Assembly (NCBI GenBank): GCA_902530985.1
Contig: CACACI010000007.1
Span: forward strand, 1 to 55,782
Length of the DNA: 55,782 bases
Source of the DNA: an uncultured Alphaproteobacteria bacterium
GTDB taxonomy: Bacteria > Pseudomonadota > Alphaproteobacteria > Methylaequorales > Methylaequoraceae
Reading direction: 5' to 3'
This document shows positions 27,355-35,291 of this stretch, one piece after another. The notes below the pieces were generated by a model. The model was not told the origin of the DNA. It did no database searches and saw only the letters and a list, made by a program, of their open reading frames with translations. The number at the start of each line of letters is the position of its first letter. Positions within the stretch are counted from its first letter, which is position 1. The position numbers were made by a program, and so were the translations under genes.

Positions 27355-27864
27355 TTACATAGATTGTGCTTGTCTAAAAAGATAAGCAACCATATCTTGG
27401 TCAATTTCTAAAACTGTCTCATATGTATCATTACCAGTAGGATTTATTCTAACAGTCCTTGCTCCCCTTATGACACCAGATACGATACCTCTGAAAGTAT
27501 CATTCTGAACCATTAAGTCTATTACAGTCGTATTACTGTCGACTTTGAGACCATGTATTTGTTCAGCAAGTTCTCTCATTGCAGCCATTCTTGCAGATCT
27601 AATTGCCATCAACCTTTTTTGCTCAACATTTTGACCTGGTTGAGTTGATACTACGGCATATCCAGTCGCAGTAAGTGTTGGGAAATTAATAGATGCTCCA
27701 TCAAGTAATTCTCTGGTTTTATTTAATTGACTGGTTGGTTTAGAGTAATCATCTATGTTCTCTTGAGAAACACTGGAAAGTTGTGAATTATTGAACCCAC
27801 TCATCAAATTTCCATTACATGATTGTAGAAAAATTGTTATAATAACTAGTAGAAATTTATTCAT
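27355..27864 (-). CDS. flgP: FlgP-like/LPP20-family lipoprotein
   Basis: Lipobox TIFLQSC, then ATGYAVVSTQPGQNVEQKRLMAIRSARMAAMRELAEQIHGLKVDSNTTV...RTVRINPTGNDTYETVLEID. Start placed at MNKFLL, downstream of the sigma-54 element, not at the track's 27921. Confidence 0.78.
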   Translation of the reverse strand: MNKFLLVIITIFLQSCNGNLMSGFNNSQLSSVSQENIDDYSKPTSQLNKTRELLDGASINFPTLTATGYAVVSTQPGQNVEQKRLMAIRSARMAAMRELAEQIHGLKVDSNTTVIDLMVQNDTFRGIVSGVIRGARTVRINPTGNDTYETVLEIDQDMVAYLFRQAQSM

Positions 27865-27899
27865 AATTAAATCCTCATTAATAAAATTTAGGATATTTC

Positions 27900-27915
27900 T
27901 GCATAAATTATGCCA
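27900..27915 (-). promoter_or_regulatory. sigma-54 type promoter for flgP-flgT-lysM-flgA operon
   Basis: Minus strand TGGCATAATTTATGCA, GG-N10-GC spacing, 36 nt upstream of the flgP ATG. Confidence 0.75.
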
Positions 27916-27953
27916 TTTCAATTTTCAAGGCTGTAAACCACTTCATATATATA

Positions 27954-27969
27954 TGGCACATCTCTTGCA
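27954..27969 (+). promoter_or_regulatory. sigma-54 type promoter for flhA-flhF-flhG-fliA
   Basis: TGGCACATCTCTTGCA, near-consensus -24/-12 (TGGCAC-N5-TTGCA), ~86 nt upstream of the flhA ATG. Confidence 0.88.
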
Positions 27970-28054
27970 TCTATTTTTCTATGCTTTTTAAACATAAAAA
28001 ATGTATGGATTTAGCGGTTTTTACCGGTCAAAATTTTGACAATGAGGTTTTTCA

Positions 28055-30196
28055 ATGGATTTAGTGCTAAAAACATTCCATAAACAAAATTTTTTAGATT
28101 TTGCAAGGACTTTTAGTATTCCAATTGGAATAATGATACTAATTGCGATGATGGTAATACCATTGCAACCTTGGATGTTAGACATATTATTTACTTCAAA
28201 TTTGTTGGTTTCTTTATTAGTTCTAATGGTGGCATTACAAACATTTAGACCATTGGATTTTTCAAGTTTTCCAACGGTGCTACTGTTTGCAACAGTTTTG
28301 AGACTTGGTCTTAATGTTGCTTCAACAAGAGTAATACTAAAATCTGGACACAATGGAACTGACTCTGCAGGACAAATAATAGAGGCTTTTGGTGAATTTG
28401 TGATGTCAGGTAGTTATGCCGTCGGATTATTTGTTTTTGCAATTCTAGTGATAATTAATCTTATAGTTATAACAAAAGGTGCAGGTCGTGTTTCAGAGGT
28501 TGCAGCAAGATTTACATTAGATGCAATGCCAGGAAAACAAATGGCTATAGATGCTGATTTAAATGCAGGAATCATAACAAGTGAAGAAGCAAAAGCTAGA
28601 AGAAATGAAACTTCTAAAGAAGGAGAATTTTATGGTGCTATGGATGGTGCAGCAAAGTTTGTTAAAGGTGATGCTATTGCTGGAATACTAATTTTGGTTA
28701 TTAACATAATTGGAGGATTGATTATAGGTTCAGTAATGCATGATCTGACTCTAAATGAATCAGCAGAGACTTATATACTTCTAACAGTAGGTGATGGTCT
28801 AGTTGCACAAATTCCTTCATTACTTCTCGCCATGGCTACAGCAACTATTGTAACTAGAATATCATCAGATAAACATGATTTAGCTGGTCAGATTTCAGCA
28901 CAAATGGGATTGTCAAAAGCATGGGTTCCTGTATCTGCTGTATTATTATTATTTGGTTTAGTTCCGGGTATGCCAAATACTTTATTTCTAATGGGAGCTT
29001 TTATATCAGGAACTATTGCTTGGTTTACATCAAAAAGTAAGGGACAAGAACAAATTGATGAAAAAAAAGATACAAATGATGATGAAGAAAATATAGGAAA
29101 AATAGAAATTGATGAGGTATCTGACAACGCTTCAATATCATTAGATTTAGGTTATGGTTTAATATCACTGGTAGATTCTAATGACAAAAAATCAGCTGGC
29201 CCTTTAATTTCGAAAATTACAAGTATTAGAAAACAAGTTTCAAAAGATTTAGGTTTTATTATTCCAAATGTAAGAGTTAAGGATGATTTATCTTTAGATG
29301 CTAATTCCTACAAAATCAGAATAGGTCATACGATTGTTGCTGAGGATAAGATTTATGTTGATAGAAAACTTGCAATGCCTGGAGATGAGACTCAATTAAA
29401 AGTTCAAGGTATTCAGGTTAAGGATCCATCATTTGGATTAGATGCATTTTGGATTGAACAACATTTGGTAGCCAAAGCAGAAGCAAATCATTATATGATA
29501 ATAGAACCAGAAGCAGTGATTGCTACGCACCTAAATCAAATTTTACTGAGGTTTGCAGGAGAACTGATTAGTCAAGATGATGTGCAATCTCTTTTAGATA
29601 ATCTTTCAAAAACAAACCCACAACTGGTTCAATCAGTTATTCCTAAACTTGTACCGCTACATTATTTAACAATAATACTTAGAAATTTATTAGTCGAAAG
29701 AGTTCCAATTAATGATTTGAAGAAAATACTTGAAGCTTTGTCAAATTTGGCTGAAAAAAAACTTAGTCCAGATGAATTATCTGAAGCTGTTAGACCAGCA
29801 ATTTCTTCATTACTTATTCAAAAGATTTCAAGTGTGAATGAGGCTCTTAATGTAATTACATTTAATCCAGAATTTGAACAGATGTTGATTTCTATGTCAA
29901 AAAAGAGTGGTTCCGATGGACTTCTTATTGACCCTGCTTTAGCCAAACAAATGATAAAATCAATTATTGATGTTGGAGACAAAACATCAATAGATGGAAA
30001 TTCTCTTGTGGTAATAACATCACCGATTGTAAGAAAAGATTTATCAATCTTACTTCGTCAACATGTTGACGACATAGTGGTGTTATCCTTTACTGAACTG
30101 CCAGAAACCAAAAGAGTTAAAGTAATTGCCACAATTGGTGAACAAATATCAACCACAACAAAAAAGGAGCAAGAAAATGAAAACACAACTATTTAA
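28055..30196 (+). CDS. flhA: flagellar biosynthesis protein FlhA
   Basis: FPTVLLFATVLRLGLNVASTRVIL, GRVSEVAARFTLDAMPGKQMAIDADLNAG. Confidence 0.98.
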   Translation: MDLVLKTFHKQNFLDFARTFSIPIGIMILIAMMVIPLQPWMLDILFTSNLLVSLLVLMVALQTFRPLDFSSFPTVLLFATVLRLGLNVASTRVILKSGHNGTDSAGQIIEAFGEFVMSGSYAVGLFVFAILVIINLIVITKGAGRVSEVAARFTLDAMPGKQMAIDADLNAGIITSEEAKARRNETSKEGEFYGAMDGAAKFVKGDAIAGILILVINIIGGLIIGSVMHDLTLNESAETYILLTVGDGLVAQIPSLLLAMATATIVTRISSDKHDLAGQISAQMGLSKAWVPVSAVLLLFGLVPGMPNTLFLMGAFISGTIAWFTSKSKGQEQIDEKKDTNDDEENIGKIEIDEVSDNASISLDLGYGLISLVDSNDKKSAGPLISKITSIRKQVSKDLGFIIPNVRVKDDLSLDANSYKIRIGHTIVAEDKIYVDRKLAMPGDETQLKVQGIQVKDPSFGLDAFWIEQHLVAKAEANHYMIIEPEAVIATHLNQILLRFAGELISQDDVQSLLDNLSKTNPQLVQSVIPKLVPLHYLTIILRNLLVERVPINDLKKILEALSNLAEKKLSPDELSEAVRPAISSLLIQKISSVNEALNVITFNPEFEQMLISMSKKSGSDGLLIDPALAKQMIKSIIDVGDKTSIDGNSLVVITSPIVRKDLSILLRQHVDDIVVLSFTELPETKRVKVIATIGEQISTTTKKEQENENTTI

Positions 30197-31322
30197 AGCC
30201 AGAGACATGAAAACAGCTATGAATCTGGTCAATGATGAATTTGGTGAAAAAGCCATAATTTTATCTACAAAAAAAAATAATGGTGTAGTTGAAGTTGAGG
30301 CATCAGACAATGATGATATTATTGAAACTCATAAAAAACAAATAGAAGAAAATAAGAGTTTTTCAAATGTTTTTATGAAAGAAATGGATATACCGGTTAA
30401 ACATAAAATAAATAAGAAGGATAATATATCTTATTTAGGAACTAAAAAACTAAAGGAGCCTCTTCAAAAAGGAGAAAGTACAGAATTGCTAAAAAAAATT
30501 CAGAAACAGCTTGATTCTTTAAAAGAAGAAATGAACAATATGATTCTCACAGATCAGTCAGGCATATCAGATAAATTATCTCACTTTACGCCTATAAAAC
30601 TCAGACAAGAAAAGTTTTTACCTAGTATAATAAATAAATTAAGTTATTCATTTATTGGTAAGAATTTGGAAGAGGGTAGAGTTTCTTTTTTCAGGGAACT
30701 ATCAAAGAAATTAGCATCAGATGATTTCTCAAGATTTTTAAATTCAAAAAATATCTTTGTATTTGGCAACTCTGGATCAGGAAAATCAACACTTGCAGCG
30801 AAGATTGCATCTTACTTATCTGATAAAAGGAGTTCAAAGAATATAAATTTCATAGATGTAACAAATTCGAGCACTGGTAATTCAGATGTTTTAAGATCTT
30901 ATAGTCGAGTCTTAGGCTTTCCAGTTAAGGATTATAACTTTTTTAACTTTAATAACTCAGATAAGAATGATTCTATAAATATTTTTGATTTTTCTGGTGA
31001 TATAAATTTCGGAGTACAAAAAATAAAAGAGATAAAAAATTCATTTCCGTCTTTTAATTTTTGTTCTATATTAACCTTACCAAGTGGTTCAAATTCTGAA
31101 ATGATTGATGGCCTTACGGCAAAAGTATCAGATATCAGGCCTATGGTTGCAGTTACAAAACTTGATGAATGTTGGGTTGGTGCAGAAGAATTTTCGTCAC
31201 TTGCGTTGAATAATGCCAGAATAGGCATTGTAACAGGAACTAAAATTTTGATAGATTCAATAATGGAAGCTAATGAGAACTCACTAACAAAGTATATGAA
31301 AGAGAATTTTAAAGGTGTCTGA
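30177..31322 (+). CDS. flhF: flagellar biosynthesis regulator FlhF (SRP-type GTPase)
   Basis: N-terminal MKTQLFKARDMKTAMNLVNDEFGEKAIILSTKKNNG; P-loop GNSGSGKSTLAAKIA; VTKLDE. Start 30177, overlapping the flhA end. Confidence 0.88.
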   Translation: MKTQLFKARDMKTAMNLVNDEFGEKAIILSTKKNNGVVEVEASDNDDIIETHKKQIEENKSFSNVFMKEMDIPVKHKINKKDNISYLGTKKLKEPLQKGESTELLKKIQKQLDSLKEEMNNMILTDQSGISDKLSHFTPIKLRQEKFLPSIINKLSYSFIGKNLEEGRVSFFRELSKKLASDDFSRFLNSKNIFVFGNSGSGKSTLAAKIASYLSDKRSSKNINFIDVTNSSTGNSDVLRSYSRVLGFPVKDYNFFNFNNSDKNDSINIFDFSGDINFGVQKIKEIKNSFPSFNFCSILTLPSGSNSEMIDGLTAKVSDIRPMVAVTKLDECWVGAEEFSSLALNNARIGIVTGTKILIDSIMEANENSLTKYMKENFKGV

Positions 31323-32112
31323 TTCAATTGCAATAACGAGTGGTAAAGGTGGGGTTGGTAAAACTACTTTTGCTGTAAACCTTTCAATTGCTCAAAAAAA
31401 ACTAACTGAAAAAGTTTTTTTGCTTGATACCGACATGGGTATGGCAAATTCTCATGTTCTTCTTGGCATCAATCCTGAATTCTCGATTGCAGATGTTATA
31501 TCTGGAAGAAAAAAAATATCAGAGATTATTGTTTCAAATAAAAATGGAATTAATTTAATCTCTGGAGGCACTGCGTCTAATAATCTTTTAAATATGGAAA
31601 ATATTAAAAGATATTCAATTTTAAACGAAATTGATAATTACCTTAAAGAATCAGGGAATGTCAAACTAGTTGTAGATATTGCTGCCGGTGCTGAAGATAA
31701 CGCATTAGTATTTTCAATGGCATGTGACCGTATTTTAATTGTAATTATTGGTGAACCGACAAGTTTTATTGATTCATATGCTTTAATTAAAGCACTATTT
31801 TCTAAATCATCTTTTAAGAATTATTGTATTGCAGTCAATCAAGTTGATGATGATGAACATGGAAAGGATTTATTTAAAAAGTTTCAGTCAATAACTTCAC
31901 AATTTTTAGATGTTAATTTACATTATGTAGGATGTATAAAAAACTCAGGTAAGATTAGAAAGTCAATTGTAGATAGAACTCCGATAATGTCGAGTGAACC
32001 TAAGTCAGATATATCTCAGTCTTTCTTAAAGATTGCTAAAAATATTAATAATACGCCAATAAATCAGTGGGGGGGATTAACTTTTCTTTCAAAAGTCAAA
32101 AAAAGGGCGTAA
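31315..32112 (+). CDS. flhG: MinD-like ATPase FlhG/FleN
   Basis: IAITSGKGGVGKTTFAVNLSIA, LLDTDMGMANSHVLLG; GTG start overlapping the flhF stop. Confidence 0.93.
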   Translation: MSDSIAITSGKGGVGKTTFAVNLSIAQKKLTEKVFLLDTDMGMANSHVLLGINPEFSIADVISGRKKISEIIVSNKNGINLISGGTASNNLLNMENIKRYSILNEIDNYLKESGNVKLVVDIAAGAEDNALVFSMACDRILIVIIGEPTSFIDSYALIKALFSKSSFKNYCIAVNQVDDDEHGKDLFKKFQSITSQFLDVNLHYVGCIKNSGKIRKSIVDRTPIMSSEPKSDISQSFLKIAKNINNTPINQWGGLTFLSKVKKRA

Positions 32113-32122
32113 ACTAAGCGAT

Positions 32123-32827
32123 ATGAATAAATATTACTTGGACAAATCTCAGGTATCGATAAATAATTTAATTCAAGAAAACTTAGATTTGGTAAAAAAA
32201 ATAGCTTGGCAACTTCATGGAAGAGTTCAAAATATTGTTGAAATAGAAGATCTAATTCAGCAAGGTATGGAAGGTCTTGTTCATGCTGCACAGAAATATT
32301 CACCAAGAGAAGGTGTAAATTTTTCACAATACGCTCAACTCAGAATTAGAGGATCAATTATAGATTATCTCAGAAAAAACTCTAATCTATGTAGAACTAC
32401 AATTAAAAAAAAACAAGAGTTTGATAGATATAAGCTTGATCTTGAAAAGAAATTGAATAGACAAGTTACTGAAAGAGAATTAATTGAATTTATTGGAATA
32501 ACCGATGATGAATATAATTATTGGAAGCAGGCTTTTGAAGCAAATGTTGTTCAGAGTCTTGATACAGCCTATAATGAATATTCAATACTTTTTGCTAGTC
32601 CAGATGAAAATCCAGAGGCAAAATTGCAAAATAAGGAACTAAAAAATCAGATATTTGAAGCTCTAAATGTTTTAAACCAAAGAGAGGCTATGGTTGCTCA
32701 ATTATATTATGTTGAAGAGTTAAATATCTATGAAATTGCAGATGTATTAGAGATAAGTACTGGTAGGATTTCTCAAATTAAAAAGTCAATAATTCAGAAA
32801 TTAAGAAATGAAATCAATCCAACGTAA
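32123..32827 (+). CDS. fliA: flagellar sigma factor FliA (sigma-28)
   Basis: VEIEDLIQQGMEGLVHAAQKYSPREGVNFSQYAQLRIRGSIIDYLR; sigma-4-like AQLYYVEELNIYEIADVLEISTGRISQIKKSIIQKLR. Confidence 0.95.
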   Translation: MNKYYLDKSQVSINNLIQENLDLVKKIAWQLHGRVQNIVEIEDLIQQGMEGLVHAAQKYSPREGVNFSQYAQLRIRGSIIDYLRKNSNLCRTTIKKKQEFDRYKLDLEKKLNRQVTERELIEFIGITDDEYNYWKQAFEANVVQSLDTAYNEYSILFASPDENPEAKLQNKELKNQIFEALNVLNQREAMVAQLYYVEELNIYEIADVLEISTGRISQIKKSIIQKLRNEINPT

Positions 32828-33224
32828 AAAAGATACATGGAAAAAAATAAATAAAGTCATCTTGAGAGTTGATAGTATTGATTTAAGTTATGAAAAAAAC
32901 ACAATAATCTTGTTTGATTGTGGATTTGAAAATATTTCCAAAGGAAGGTGCAAGTTAACTATTAAAGAAAAAGAAAAGACATCTAAAGATAATCTTTTTA
33001 TTCATAATGACAAAGCTTTAATGGAGGTGAATGTTCACTATAATATATCTGATTTAGATAAGCTTTTAAAATTTTTTTCATATAAAAGAAACTTGATAAG
33101 AAAAATTAAGATCAGCCTAACTATTTCAGATAGCTTGATGGTCAATTATATCGGAGATCTTTATGTAAAAGATAAAACAGATATTAGAATTGAGTCTATA
33201 GGATGGGATATACCGATATTGTAA
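32808..33224 (+). CDS. unknown protein, end of flhA-fliA operon
   Basis: 138-aa ORF overlapping the fliA 3' end by 20 nt; no family recognised. Confidence 0.6.
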   Translation: MKSIQRKKDTWKKINKVILRVDSIDLSYEKNTIILFDCGFENISKGRCKLTIKEKEKTSKDNLFIHNDKALMEVNVHYNISDLDKLLKFFSYKRNLIRKIKISLTISDSLMVNYIGDLYVKDKTDIRIESIGWDIPIL

Positions 33225-34037
33225 TTATCTTGCTGATAATTTTTTTGTTATGTCGACTTCTGATTGCAGAAGTTTTGAGCAACCATTAAAAGCTCTTTGA
33301 GTTCTCATCATTAGAACAATTTCATCTGTAATGTCAGTATTAGATTTTTCTAAAAAACCTGCTTGAACTTTACCAATTGTTCTTTGTTTAGGAAGCCCAA
33401 AAGTCGGTTCACCACTATCTTGGGTTTCTTGAAATCTCGCATTACCAATGTTTTTTAAACCATGCTCATTTACAAAGTCTGCTAATTGAATTTGTCCAAC
33501 TGTTGTAACTTGATCTAATCCATAAGTTGCTATAATTTCACCTTCAGAATTTACAGCTATCTCTGACAATAACGCTTTTTTATCAACGCTATTATCTGAT
33601 ATAATTTTTGTAAAAGGGATATTTATTGGAGTTTGTCCCAAACCTAGTAAAGGAAGTCCATCAGTATTGACTAAATTTCCCTCTCTATCTAATTGAAACG
33701 AACCATCTCTGGTAAATACAGGTTTGTCTGTTGTTGTAACGGCTGTTCTTCCAAGTGGTTGCCCCAATACAAAAAAACCTTCCCCCATAATTGCTAAGTC
33801 AAGACTTCCATTTGTAGCTTGAAGTGATCCTTGAGCAAAACTTTGACGTGGTTTAATTGTTTTTACTCCCATACCTCTTGCAGGTTCTGTAGAATTATTG
33901 TGCTGAGAGTGATAAAGGTCTTCAAATTGTGCTTCACTTTTTTTAAAACCGTTAGTTCCAGCGTTTGCTATGTTATTTGAGATAACTGCTAAGTCTCTAT
34001 TAGCTGCATCTAGTCCTGTTCTAATTATTGAAAACAT
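33225..34037 (-). CDS. short FlgE/FlgF/FlgG-family hook-basal-body protein (270 aa)
   Basis: FSIIRTGLDAANRDLAVISNNIANAGTNGFKKSEAQFEDLYH; LDLAIMGEGFFVLG; FLEKSNTDITDEIVLMMRTQRAFNGCSKLLQ. Confidence 0.88.
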   Translation of the reverse strand: MFSIIRTGLDAANRDLAVISNNIANAGTNGFKKSEAQFEDLYHSQHNNSTEPARGMGVKTIKPRQSFAQGSLQATNGSLDLAIMGEGFFVLGQPLGRTAVTTTDKPVFTRDGSFQLDREGNLVNTDGLPLLGLGQTPINIPFTKIISDNSVDKKALLSEIAVNSEGEIIATYGLDQVTTVGQIQLADFVNEHGLKNIGNARFQETQDSGEPTFGLPKQRTIGKVQAGFLEKSNTDITDEIVLMMRTQRAFNGCSKLLQSEVDITKKLSAR

Positions 34038-34048
34038 GAAAGATTCAC

Positions 34049-34064
34049 AGCAAATAGTATGCCA
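34049..34064 (-). promoter_or_regulatory. sigma-54 type promoter for the short hook-like gene
   Basis: Minus strand TGGCATACTATTTGCT, GG-N10-GC spacing, 12 nt upstream of the ATG. Confidence 0.72.
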
Positions 34065-34108
34065 TTTTTCTTGTTGGTTTTAATTTTTAGTTGTATAGTC
34101 TACAGCTT

Positions 34109-34184
34109 GGGCGGATAGCTCAGCTGGGAGAGCAATTGCTCGACACGCAATAGGTCGCAGGTTCGACCCCTGTTCCGCCCACCA
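34109..34184 (+). tRNA. tRNA-Val(GAC), CCA encoded, C at position 33
   Basis: GGGCGGA/TCCGCCC acceptor, GCTC/GAGC D-stem, ATTGC-TCGACAC-GCAAT anticodon arm, GCAGG-TTCGACC-CCTGT T-arm, ACCA. Confidence 0.9.
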
Positions 34185-34196
34185 TAAGAGACTAAT

Positions 34197-35291
34197 ATGA
34201 GAAGAAGAAAATTTTTAAAAAAAACACTAAACACATCTATTATTGGGGGTGTTGCAGCCTCTAGTCTTTTTTTTCCTAATATTGTAAGATCAAAAAAAAA
34301 ACACACATGGGTTGCAGTTTCTGCATTTGATAAAGCTGGTATCCTAGGTAGAGCTTTTAAAAAGCTGTGCGATGAGATTACAAGAATATCAGAGGGAGAA
34401 TTAAATATAAAACTATTTCATGCTAATGAATTAGTTGGAGCTTTTGAGTCATTTGATGTGGTTCAAAGTGGAACTTGTCAAATGGGGTTTGGATCACCAT
34501 ACTATTGGGCTGGAAAGTCTCCAGCTATATCATTTTTATCAGGAATACCATTTGGTTTTAATCAACAAGAAATGGCTGCATGGTTTTATCATGGAGAAGG
34601 GATGAATTTAGCTAATGAAGTATATAACAATTTGAATTTAAAATTTTTTCCAGCAGGTAACACAGGAAACCAAATGGGTGGTTGGTTTAATAAGTCTATT
34701 AAAGATGTAACAGATTTTAAGGGTCTAAAATTTAGGATGCCTGGTTTGGGTGGAGAAGTTCTTAAAAGTTACGGAACAAATGTGGTTCTTCTTCCCGGTC
34801 CTGATGTTGTTCCAGCTATAACTTCTGGAACTATTGATGGTACAGAATGGATTGGACCTGCTGCAGATTTAGGTAAGGGGCTCCATAAGGTTTGTGATTA
34901 CTATTACTATCCAGGTTGGCACGAACCAGGAACATGTTTAGAAGCATTTATAAATTTACAAGCGTGGGATAAATTGAGTAAAAGTTTACAGAGATTAGTG
35001 GAGGTTAGTTGTTCTCAATCAAATTCTCTGATTGCATCTGAATTTTTTGCAAGGAATTGTTTTGCTGTAAAAAAACTGAAAGATCAATATAATGTTTCTT
35101 TCATAAGATATAATGACTTAGTACTTAAACTGCTCAAAAGGAGATCAGATGAAGTTGTTGCTGACATTGCATCAAAAGATTCTTTATCAAAGAAAATTTT
35201 TGATAGCATAATATCTTTTAGGGAGCTTGCAATTTTTTGGTCACATTATTCTGAAGCTGATTATTTAAATGCTAGAATTTTAGACGATTAA
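34197..35291 (+). CDS. TRAP transporter substrate-binding protein (DctP-like), Tat-type signal
   Basis: MRRRKFLKKTLNTSIIGGVAASSL; SGTCQMGFGSPYYWAGKSPAISFLSGIPFG; KGLKFRMPGLGGEVLKSYG. Confidence 0.92.
   Translation: MRRRKFLKKTLNTSIIGGVAASSLFFPNIVRSKKKHTWVAVSAFDKAGILGRAFKKLCDEITRISEGELNIKLFHANELVGAFESFDVVQSGTCQMGFGSPYYWAGKSPAISFLSGIPFGFNQQEMAAWFYHGEGMNLANEVYNNLNLKFFPAGNTGNQMGGWFNKSIKDVTDFKGLKFRMPGLGGEVLKSYGTNVVLLPGPDVVPAITSGTIDGTEWIGPAADLGKGLHKVCDYYYYPGWHEPGTCLEAFINLQAWDKLSKSLQRLVEVSCSQSNSLIASEFFARNCFAVKKLKDQYNVSFIRYNDLVLKLLKRRSDEVVADIASKDSLSKKIFDSIISFRELAIFWSHYSEADYLNARILDD

Noticed and set aside
27865-27921. Upstream N-terminal extension of the FlgP-like ORF (MKWHNLCRNILNFINEDLI)
   Set aside because: Lies across the sigma-54 promoter region; MNKFLLVIITIFLQSC gives a proper lipoprotein signal
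30932-31333. Minus ORF 30932..31333 and other antisense ORFs in flhA/pntA/gatA
   Set aside because: No family resemblance; sense genes are unambiguous
34109-34184. Mobile element integration at tRNA-Val
   Set aside because: No integrase, direct repeat or atypical block beside the tRNA; flanks are ordinary genes
34100-34306. Minus ORF 34100..34306 (RNRGRTCDLLRVEQLLSQLSYPPKL)
   Set aside because: Antisense translation of the tRNA-Val gene, a common spurious protein
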